DNA from: Clostridium thermarum | Lineage (GTDB): Bacteria; Bacillota; Clostridia; Clostridiales; Clostridiaceae | Reading direction: 5' to 3' | Assembly: GCF_006351925.1 (NCBI RefSeq) | Contig: NZ_CP040924.1 | Span: 1,386,001-1,450,000 of the forward strand | DNA length: 64,000 nucleotides | Part shown: positions 56,050-63,278 of the stretch, piece by piece | Layout: each line of letters starts with the position of its first letter | Numbering within the stretch: the first letter of the stretch is position 1 | Notes under the pieces: generated by a model | What the model was told of the DNA's origin: nothing | Database searches by the model: none | What the model saw: only the letters and a program-made list of their open reading frames with translations | Translations under genes and position numbers: made by a program

Positions 56050-58452
56050 ATGATTAACAATATTTCTCATCCTTTAAATGAAATAGATGCTGCTATAGGT
56101 ACATATATTAGCTCACATCCTGACAATAATTACATCGATGTTATAAGAAAGGATAAGCGTCTAGACATTTCTCGCTACTTAAGTGATATTCCAAATGGCT
56201 TGTTTGCATGGTATCCTTTTGAAAATACTGCAGAGCTACTGGTAATAGGCGGACATTTCGGGGCGTTTTTAATGAGTATTAGCAGAAGATGCAAGAAGGT
56301 TGTAGTTGTAGAAAAAGATGGTTATCGTGCACACTTTCTAAAGCAGCGTATGAATAATATTAAAAATATTAGTGTCTACAATTACGATATTGTAGACCTT
56401 AAAAAAGAATTTGAGCAACGCTTTGATTATATCATTTGGGCAATTGATGAAAGTATAGATATCTTGAGCAAAAAAGACTATGAATCTAACTTTTTAGCTA
56501 TGAAAAATCTACTTGCGCGAAAAGGAAAAATTCTTGCTGTAGTTCCTAACCGTATTGGGGTCCGTGTTCTTTGTGGAGAAAGAGACTGCAAATCGGGATT
56601 GCCCTTTGACGGTATAACCGATAATCTATTTGGAACGTATCGTTTCAGCCGCAGTGAACTTTTGAGCTTTCTTGCAGATATGCAGTTTGACTCTGTAAAA
56701 CTCTATTATCCATTTCCTGATTATAGAAATCTTCAACTCATATATACAGACGAGTATCCCCCAACAGATGATTTAACGGAGCGGATAAAAGTATATGTTT
56801 CAAAGAATTACGAAAGAGTCTTAAGTGAAAATAAAATGTATAGTATTCTTGCTCAAAATAATGTATTAACCACTTTTGCAAACTATTTTATTGTGGAATG
56901 TGGAAATAATGTTGAAGTTAGTAATATATTATATTCAGCCATTTCTTCAGAAAGAAGCCGTAACAGAGCTTTCGCCACTAATATATGTAGCGATGGCAAG
57001 GTAAGAAAGATACCAATATATAATGAAGGAATATCCGGTCTTGAAAATTTAAAAAGAAATGCAGATGAGCAAATTAAAAGAAAAATACCATCACTGAAAA
57101 TATCTATTGATAAAGGTATTGCGGTTATGGATAGGATAGAAGCTCCCACATTATCAAATCATCTAAGAAAATTAGCTGAAGATAAAAATACAAAAGCTAT
57201 TTTTGAATGTATTGATATGCTTTATAAGTATATACTTAACTCCTCTGATCATACCTCTGAAAACTCCTTTTCGAGTATGGCACAAAATGAAAATTGGGGA
57301 CCAGTACTAAAAAAAGCATATATTGAAATGATCCCTGTCAATTGTTTTTTTGTAGACGCAGAACTTTTATTTTTTGATCAGGAGTATACTATGGACAATT
57401 GTCCAGCAGGCTATGTTTTATTTAGAGCAGTAAATGACATTTATAATTTTATACCACAAGTTGAAAAACTGATCTCACTTGATGAAATGAAGGAAAGATA
57501 TAGTTTAAAAAGCTTATGGAATTACTATATGAGAGTAGAGGACGAGTTTTGCAAAGGACTAATAAATCGAGATATATATTTAGGTCGTTCAATATGGAGA
57601 AATGACTCTGAACATATTTTAATAAATAATAGGAGGGCAATGAAAATGAGCTGCGACAGTTCAATTAAGCTCTTTAATCCGGTATCGGAGCTCAATGATA
57701 GAAAATTGATTCTTTTTGGCTCTGGAAAATATGCAGATTATTTTCTAGACAAATATGAGAACAACTATAAAATAGACTTCATTATAGATAATAACAGTGA
57801 AAAGTGGGGAACAGAAAAACGGGGTATAACAGTAAAATCCCCTGATGAACTTCACAGGCTTATTTATGGAACATATAGAATTGTTATTGCAATTGCAGAT
57901 TATCAGCCAATAATTGAGCAGCTAAAGTCGATGGGGATATATGAGGATAGCTATCGTATATATCAGAAAAGTATTGACGATATTTTGACATTAGCCATTA
58001 CAGATACCATGTCAGACGGAAAATATAATATAGGTTATGTAACAGGAGCTTTTGACATGTTTCATATAGGTCACCTTAATATTCTAAGAAGATGCAAGGA
58101 ACGTTGCCACTACTTGATTGCAGGAGTATTGACTGATGAAATAATTGAAAATGAAAAACATAAAACTCCCTTTATTCCTTTTGAAGAGCGTATTGAGATT
58201 GTAAAGCAGTGTAGATATGTTGACAGAGCTATTCCAGTGGATAAGCACAATACAAATAAAATTGACGCATGGAAAGAACTGCGTTACGGCTGTTTGTTTT
58301 CTGGAAGTGATCATGAAAATCAGCCATATTGGATGACGCTTCAAATGCAGCTTCGCAGTTTAGGCTCGGAGCTAGAGTTTTTTCCTTATACACAAAGTAC
58401 CAGTTCAACTATGCTGCAAAAAGCAATAAGAGATCAAATCATAACTAATTAA
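56050..58452 (+). CDS. fusion: SAM methyltransferase + Rossmann tag + TagD-like cytidylyltransferase
   Basis: 800 residues in several parts. 1-270: class I SAM methyltransferase, with ELLVIGGHFGAFLMSISRR (SAM loop) and VVVVEKDG. 290-535: a helical region of unknown function (RSRNRAFATNICSDGKVRKIP, NCPAGYVLFRAVNDIYNF). 550-650: the recurrent module (LILFGSGKYADYFLDKY, FIIDNNSEKWGTEKRG). 660-800: cytidylyltransferase with GYVTGAFDMFHIGH (HxGH) and STSSTMLQ. One chain could make a CDP-activated group and also methylate the product. It is the third cytidylyltransferase of the island. The ribosome site at 56038-56041 (CGGAG) is about 7 bases upstream. Confidence 0.78.
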   Translation: MINNISHPLNEIDAAIGTYISSHPDNNYIDVIRKDKRLDISRYLSDIPNGLFAWYPFENTAELLVIGGHFGAFLMSISRRCKKVVVVEKDGYRAHFLKQRMNNIKNISVYNYDIVDLKKEFEQRFDYIIWAIDESIDILSKKDYESNFLAMKNLLARKGKILAVVPNRIGVRVLCGERDCKSGLPFDGITDNLFGTYRFSRSELLSFLADMQFDSVKLYYPFPDYRNLQLIYTDEYPPTDDLTERIKVYVSKNYERVLSENKMYSILAQNNVLTTFANYFIVECGNNVEVSNILYSAISSERSRNRAFATNICSDGKVRKIPIYNEGISGLENLKRNADEQIKRKIPSLKISIDKGIAVMDRIEAPTLSNHLRKLAEDKNTKAIFECIDMLYKYILNSSDHTSENSFSSMAQNENWGPVLKKAYIEMIPVNCFFVDAELLFFDQEYTMDNCPAGYVLFRAVNDIYNFIPQVEKLISLDEMKERYSLKSLWNYYMRVEDEFCKGLINRDIYLGRSIWRNDSEHILINNRRAMKMSCDSSIKLFNPVSELNDRKLILFGSGKYADYFLDKYENNYKIDFIIDNNSEKWGTEKRGITVKSPDELHRLIYGTYRIVIAIADYQPIIEQLKSMGIYEDSYRIYQKSIDDILTLAITDTMSDGKYNIGYVTGAFDMFHIGHLNILRRCKERCHYLIAGVLTDEIIENEKHKTPFIPFEERIEIVKQCRYVDRAIPVDKHNTNKIDAWKELRYGCLFSGSDHENQPYWMTLQMQLRSLGSELEFFPYTQSTSSTMLQKAIRDQIITN

Positions 58453-58474
58453 TAAAACTATGGAGAGGTGACAA

Positions 58475-59719
58475 ATGAAAATTATATGCGAGTTGTCGGG
58501 CATAGTAGATTATAATCGTCCATCACAAGGAACAATTGATATAAAAACTGCAGGTTTTCAACAGATATTCGTGGATTTAAATCATTTATATAAAAAGGTG
58601 ACCAAGGAAAATGTTGAACACTTTATGGAGAAGTTCTCTGTGGATGAACTGCCTTTTTTAAAAACTACTAGGGCGGTTGTTGAAAAATGCAAAGCTGAGA
58701 ACATTCATATATTTGCACTTCGTTCACCATATCTTCCTATTGATACTAAACGAACAGATTTAAATGAAATTCAACAGCAAATGGCGGAAGAAGTTATCGA
58801 ATTTTGCGGCGAAGCAGAAGTAAATTATGTAATTGTTCAGCCTATTTTTGCAGGTGTTGATCGCTCAAATGAATGGCTTGTTAATAAAGAATATTATTCT
58901 AGTCTTGCGAGAACAGCCCGTGAAAATAATGTAATGATTCTACTCGAAAATCAATATAGAACCTATAATGGACACATCATGAGAGGTATCTGTTCCGATG
59001 GAAAGGAAGCCGCTAAGTGGGTAGATAAGCTTAATGATATTGCTGGAGAAGAACGTTTTGGTTTTTGCATGAACACAGGAACTTGTAGTCTTTGCGGACA
59101 GAATATGCATGAATATGCTATATCACTTGGCAGCCGAATAAAAGCTGTAGTATTGAGAGACTGCGACGGACATAATGAAACCTCGATGCTTCCTTTTACT
59201 GCTGTAAACTCCGGCGAATCGCAAACGGATTGGTTGAGCCTCATCCGTGGACTGCGTGATATTAGCTTTGACGGTGGTTTGATTCTTGATATAGAGGATA
59301 CTGCTGTTGCATTTTCCCCGATCCTCAGACCACAGCTTTTAACACTTGCTAAAGCGACGGCGGATTATTTCAGGTGGCAGATTGAAATTGAAAATCAACT
59401 TAAGAAGTATAAATCAATTGTACTTTTTGGTGCAGGAAATATGTGCCGTAATTATATGAAATGCTATGGGGAAAAGTACCCTCCGATGTTTACTTGCGAT
59501 AATAATAGTAAGGCCTGGGGTACAAATTTCTGCGGACTTGAGGTAAAGTCACCGGAGGCACTGAAAAGTATTCCTGCTGACTGTGGAATATTTATATGCA
59601 ATATATATTACCGTGAAATTGAAAAGCAGCTTAGAGATATGGGAATTAAAAATAATATTGAGTTTTTTAATGACGAGTATATGCCGTCGTTCTATTTCGA
59701 TAGGCTGGAAAGGATGTGA
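58475..59719 (+). CDS. sugar isomerase/epimerase-like TIM barrel (degenerate metal site) with Rossmann tag
   Basis: 414 residues. Residues 1-295 follow the xylose-isomerase-like TIM-barrel fold (ILLENQYRTYNGH, FGFCMNTGTCSLCG, DCDGHNETSMLPF), homologous to the gene at 59724. Ligands seen in that neighbour are changed here: the strand His is Gln (IVQP), D-T-G-H is N-T-G-T, and H-x-H-D is L-R-D. It may therefore be non-catalytic or use a different mechanism. From about 310 comes the recurrent module (SIVLFGAGNMCRNYM, CDNNSKAWGTNFCG, EKQLRDMGIKNN). GAGAGGTGAC precedes ATG. Confidence 0.75.
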   Translation: MKIICELSGIVDYNRPSQGTIDIKTAGFQQIFVDLNHLYKKVTKENVEHFMEKFSVDELPFLKTTRAVVEKCKAENIHIFALRSPYLPIDTKRTDLNEIQQQMAEEVIEFCGEAEVNYVIVQPIFAGVDRSNEWLVNKEYYSSLARTARENNVMILLENQYRTYNGHIMRGICSDGKEAAKWVDKLNDIAGEERFGFCMNTGTCSLCGQNMHEYAISLGSRIKAVVLRDCDGHNETSMLPFTAVNSGESQTDWLSLIRGLRDISFDGGLILDIEDTAVAFSPILRPQLLTLAKATADYFRWQIEIENQLKKYKSIVLFGAGNMCRNYMKCYGEKYPPMFTCDNNSKAWGTNFCGLEVKSPEALKSIPADCGIFICNIYYREIEKQLRDMGIKNNIEFFNDEYMPSFYFDRLERM

Positions 59720-59723
59720 TTTT

Positions 59724-60662
59724 TTGCTGCAAATAGGCGTACAAACAAAAAATGTGGTTTTTGACAGCAATCCATCTTCAGGCTTCCAACTTTTAAAAAA
59801 GTCAGGCTTTTCCTGTGCGGATTTCAGCCTTAATTCATATTTACTGAATACATCACTTTACAAATTGGAGTTAAATGAATTCTTTAATAAATCGGACAGT
59901 GAGCTTGAAGCTTTTTTTGCACCACATAAAAAAGCAGCTGAAGTAGCAGGGGTAATAATAAATCAGATGCATATGCCATACCCCTGTTATGTTACCAACG
60001 GAAGTAAGGAACTTAATGATTATTTAGCAAATGTCGTGGCAATAAAAAGTTTAAAAATTTGTAAATACTTCGATTGCTCAAACATTGTAATTCATGGCTT
60101 TAAACTTGCACGAAGTCTTGGTTCTGAAGAAATGGAATGGAAATATACAGAAGACTTTCTCAAAATAATTGCACCCTTAGCAAAGGAAATGAAGATAACA
60201 ATTTGTATTGAAAATATCTACACAAGTATTGGTAATCATATTCTTGAAGGACCATGCTGCAATGCACAAAAAGCTGCTGAGCGTATTGATAGATTTAACG
60301 ATAAATACGGCGCGGAGGTTTTGGGATTTTGTTTTGACACAGGACATGCTAATTTAGTTGGAATTGACTTTGAGGGTTTCATAACAACTCTTGGACATCG
60401 ATTAAAGGTCCTTCACATTCATGATAACGATGGAATCGGTGACCTTCATCAGATACCATTTACATTCACAAAAACACGTGAAAATAGGGCGTCAACGGAT
60501 TGGAATGGATTTATCCAGGGACTTAAAAATATAAAATATGACAAGGTTTTGAGTTTTGAAACGGCACCTGTGCTTACTTCATTTCCTGATGAAATGAAAT
60601 CTGAAGTACTCCAGTTTATTGCTAAAATAGGACAATACTTTTCCAGCAAGATTGAATGTTAA
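59724..60662 (+). CDS. sugar phosphate isomerase/epimerase (TIM barrel)
   Basis: 312 residues from TTG 59724. It has intact ligands of the xylose-isomerase-like family: CIENIYTS, FCFDTGHANLVG and VLHIHDNDGIGDLHQIPF, and VIHGF upstream. It likely isomerises or epimerises a sugar or polyol precursor for the island. The start is a TTG (next codon CTG) about 7 bases after AAGGATG; an ATG at 59583 is rejected because it would overlap the previous gene by 137 bases in another frame and adds an unrelated N-terminus. It starts 4 bases after the paralogous gene. No Rossmann tag is fused here. Confidence 0.82.
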   Translation: MLQIGVQTKNVVFDSNPSSGFQLLKKSGFSCADFSLNSYLLNTSLYKLELNEFFNKSDSELEAFFAPHKKAAEVAGVIINQMHMPYPCYVTNGSKELNDYLANVVAIKSLKICKYFDCSNIVIHGFKLARSLGSEEMEWKYTEDFLKIIAPLAKEMKITICIENIYTSIGNHILEGPCCNAQKAAERIDRFNDKYGAEVLGFCFDTGHANLVGIDFEGFITTLGHRLKVLHIHDNDGIGDLHQIPFTFTKTRENRASTDWNGFIQGLKNIKYDKVLSFETAPVLTSFPDEMKSEVLQFIAKIGQYFSSKIEC

Positions 60663-60731
60663 TTTTTCTGCAAATTTACTTTAATTGAGAATAAATTATT
60701 GAAAAAAATCCATAAAAGTTTACATTAACAC

Positions 60732-60758
60732 TTAAGAAAAACAACAACTCAACGATTA
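60732..60758 (+). promoter_or_regulatory. weak sigma-28-like promoter for the second flagellin
   Basis: TTAA (60732-60735), 15 bases, AACGATTA (60751-60758), an imperfect match to TAAA-N15-GCCGATAA. The leader would be only about 27 bases, leaving no room for the CsrA hairpin seen at the first flagellin. Confidence 0.45.
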
Positions 60759-60791
60759 TTAAAACGGAATAATATTTTTGGAGTTGATTTT

Positions 60792-61652
60792 ATGAGATTA
60801 AATCACAATTTAGCATCCTTAAACATATATAGAAACCATGTAAAAAATCTTAAATCTAATAGCCTTGCTATGAATAACATATCCTCCGGGCAAAAAATCA
60901 GCAGCGCAAAGGACAACCCCAACGCTATCGCCCAGAGTGAAAAGCTAAGACTCCAGATTAGAGGGCTTCAGATGGCATCCAGAAATGTGCAGGATGGAGC
61001 AAGTATGCTGCAAAATGCAGATGGAGCCTTGGATTCCGTAACCTCCATGCTTCAGAGAATCAGAGAGCTTACTGTACAGGCTGGGGGAGTCAATTCAGTA
61101 GAAGATAGAAAAACCATACAGGATGAAATTAACCAGATGATTAAGGGCATAGATCAAACAATAAACACTAATGAGTTCAATGGAGTAAAGCTATTAGCCT
61201 CTGGCGCCAAGGGTAACGAAAAGCCTAGTATTATTAAGATGCCAAGTGGGGCAAATGTAGGTGAAGAGGTAGAAATTCCTGTATACAAACTCACTTCAGA
61301 TATGATAGGAAATTCAAAAAACGGAGACAAACTTGCTGATATAAATATACTTTCAAGCAAAGGTATCAGTACAGCCTTACAGACCATAGATGGAGCCTTA
61401 GAAACAGTATCCACGGCCAGAAGTAAATATGGAGCCATACAAAACAGGTTTGAAAGCTTGTATAATAATTTGAGTGAAACAGAAGCAGCGTTACAAAATG
61501 CTGAGAGCAGCGTTAAGGATGCAGATATAGCTTACGAAATGATGCAAATCTCTAAGTCCAATATTTTAATTGAGGCCGGCAATGCTATGATGGTACAATC
61601 AAACAATTTCCCTAAAGAAATATTGAAGATTCTTGAAAATTTAAGAGGTTAA
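60792..61652 (+). CDS. flagellin (second, divergent copy)
   Basis: 286 residues. Typical flagellin ends: MRLNHNLASLNIYRNHVKNL, NNISSGQKISSAKDNPNAIAQSEKLR at the N-terminus and SSVKDADIAYEMMQISKSNIL at the C-terminus, but the tail is MMVQSNNFPKEILKILENLRG rather than the canonical ...GVLQLLR. The middle (about 140-190) is short, charged and Pro-containing, without the Ser/Thr-rich stretch of the first copy. It may be a minor filament subunit, a distal or basal segment protein, or a flagellin-related regulator. A GGAG ribosome site lies 8 bases before ATG and a strong terminator follows. Confidence 0.9.
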   Translation: MRLNHNLASLNIYRNHVKNLKSNSLAMNNISSGQKISSAKDNPNAIAQSEKLRLQIRGLQMASRNVQDGASMLQNADGALDSVTSMLQRIRELTVQAGGVNSVEDRKTIQDEINQMIKGIDQTINTNEFNGVKLLASGAKGNEKPSIIKMPSGANVGEEVEIPVYKLTSDMIGNSKNGDKLADINILSSKGISTALQTIDGALETVSTARSKYGAIQNRFESLYNNLSETEAALQNAESSVKDADIAYEMMQISKSNILIEAGNAMMVQSNNFPKEILKILENLRG

Positions 61653-61674
61653 TGTATATTTTTTAAGATTTAAT

Positions 61675-61717
61675 GAGCACCAGCAGTGGATTAACATGCT
61701 AGTGCTCTTGTTTTTTT
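61675..61717 (+). terminator. Rho-independent terminator of the second flagellin
   Basis: GAGCACCAGCA (61675-61685) with TGCTAGTGCTC (61697-61707), one mismatch, then TTGTTTTTTTA. The following 61718-62095 gap is AT-rich; I see no gene, riboswitch or convincing promoter in it. Confidence 0.88.
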
Positions 61718-62095
61718 ATCAGTGAATTATAAGTTGCCAAGGTAGGGGAAAATGGTTACAGCCTTCGACGATATTTTTGTAATAAAACTCTTTGTATACA
61801 TACAATATCATTTAAAACACTGAAACGCTTTTTGCTGTTTAAAATAATAATTTTAAAAAAAGTATAGAAAAAAGTAGAAATATACCCTATAATAAAAGCG
61901 ATAACAAAAATTGTTAAAAAAGTTTGTAGAATTATATGACAATTTTATTTGTATTAAAGAATATTGTGGAAAAACAGTTATTAAAATTTACTCATAAAAA
62001 TTCAAAAAATATGTACAAACTTGTAGATTTAATGTAATATATAATTAAATTATTAATTTTATACGAAAAAAATTACAAATTTGAGGGGGATTAAA

Positions 62096-62503
62096 GTGAA
62101 AGTGAGTAATATGTCGTATGATGAGAAGGTGTACGACCTGGTTAAGAAGGGTTTAGATGCGGCCTCCTTGAGAAGCAAAGTTATCTCAAATAATATTGCA
62201 AATGTGAATACTAAAGGCTACAAAAGATACTATGTGTCCTTTGAAGATACCCTAAAGGATACCATGAATAAAGTGGAGTTACAAAAAAGTGATGACCTTC
62301 ACCTTGATGGGAAGGACAAGCCTGCAACCATCAGCGTTAAGCAGGACACATCTACAAGTATGAGAGAAGATGGAAACAATGTAGACATCGAAAATGAAAT
62401 GACCAATCAGGCTGCAAACACACTGATGTATAATGCGTTAATTACTCAAGTAAATTCTAAGTTATCTATGACAAGATATGTCATAACCAGTGGCGGGAGG
62501 TAA
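62096..62503 (+). CDS. flgB: flagellar proximal rod protein FlgB
   Basis: 135 residues. LRSKVISNNIANVNTKGYKR is the rod-protein N-terminal motif, and the C-terminus NTLMYNALITQVNSKLSMTRYVI fits FlgB. It builds the inner rod of the basal body and is exported by the flagellar type III system. GTG 62096 is 6 bases after GAGGGGG (62083-62089); the TTG at 62081 overlaps that site. First gene of the basal-body operon flgB-flgC-fliE-fliF, which runs out of the window. Confidence 0.92.
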   Translation: MKVSNMSYDEKVYDLVKKGLDAASLRSKVISNNIANVNTKGYKRYYVSFEDTLKDTMNKVELQKSDDLHLDGKDKPATISVKQDTSTSMREDGNNVDIENEMTNQAANTLMYNALITQVNSKLSMTRYVITSGGR

Positions 62504-62509
62504 TAACAA

Positions 62510-62938
62510 ATGAGTGCATTCACTTCATTAAGAATAAGTGCCAGTGGATTGTCTGCTGAAAGATTGAGGATGGATACTATTGCCTCAAACATTGCAAATG
62601 CATCCACTACAAGAGGTGAAGATGGCAAACCATACGTGAGAAAAATTGCTGTTTTTCAAGAAAACCTCAATGAAGCTATAAGAAAAGGCGATAGAGTAGA
62701 AGGTAATTTGCTAGGGGTTAAGTCTGTAGGCATAGTAGAGGACCAATCTGAGTTAAGAAGGGTTTACGATCCATCACATCCCGATGCTGACGAAGAAGGT
62801 TACGTTTTAATGCCCAATGTTAATATATTGAACGAAATGGCGGATATGATAGCTGCTACCAGGGCCTATGAGGCTAACATCAATGCAATAAACAATGAAA
62901 AGAGTATGTTTTCTAAGGCTCTTGAAATAGGAAGATAG
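62510..62938 (+). CDS. flgC: flagellar proximal rod protein FlgC
   Basis: 142 residues with the N-terminal rod motif [23 protein letters not shown] and the C-terminal [27 protein letters not shown], both diagnostic of FlgC. It follows flgB after 6 bases with GGGAGG as ribosome site and precedes fliE by 13 bases. Exported rod component. Confidence 0.94.
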   Translation: MSAFTSLRISASGLSAERLRMDTIASNIANASTTRGEDGKPYVRKIAVFQENLNEAIRKGDRVEGNLLGVKSVGIVEDQSELRRVYDPSHPDADEEGYVLMPNVNILNEMADMIAATRAYEANINAINNEKSMFSKALEIGR

Positions 62939-62951
62939 GAGGAAAATTTAA

Positions 62952-63263
62952 ATGAAAATTAATGATTATCTACAGAGTAGAATGTCGCTGTTGTCCATAG
63001 ATAATACCTTGGGAAAAGAAACTGAAAAAACTCAGGGCAGTTCAATGAGCTTTATGGACACGCTAAAGGAAAAGCTGGATAAGGTTAATGAGAAGCAAAT
63101 ACAATCAGATGTGGCTACTGAAAGCTTTATAAAAGGTGAGGATATTGATATCCACGAAGTTATGCTGATTACAGAGGAGGCTAAAATGTCTTTGCAGCTT
63201 GCTGTGCAGGTAAGAAATAAAATTGTGGAGGCATACCAGGAGATAAGCAGAATGCAGTTATAA
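62952..63263 (+). CDS. fliE: flagellar hook-basal body complex protein FliE
   Basis: 103 residues. The C-terminal half (DIDIHEVMLITEEAKMSLQLAVQVRNKIVEAYQEISRMQL) is the FliE domain, of which IHEVMLITEEAKMSLQL is the most conserved part. It joins the MS ring to the rod. The ribosome site TAGGAGG lies 9 bases before ATG, and fliF follows after 15 bases. Confidence 0.93.
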   Translation: MKINDYLQSRMSLLSIDNTLGKETEKTQGSSMSFMDTLKEKLDKVNEKQIQSDVATESFIKGEDIDIHEVMLITEEAKMSLQLAVQVRNKIVEAYQEISRMQL

Positions 63264-63278
63264 TAAGGAGTGCAGACA

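Noticed and set aside
59583..59723. ATG 59583 as start of the second isomerase
   Set aside because: It overlaps the previous gene by 137 bases in another frame and adds residues unrelated to the barrel; TTG 59724 has a ribosome site and begins the first strand.
61760..61790. TTCGACG as a Spo0A box
   Set aside because: One mismatch to TTCGACA and a seven-base site is expected often by chance; no supporting promoter nearby.
61718..62095. c-di-GMP riboswitch before flgB, as known in some Clostridia
   Set aside because: The gap has GGTAGGGG and GGTTACAG pieces but not the GEMM-I core (GCAAACC ... GACGCAAAGC). I see no riboswitch.
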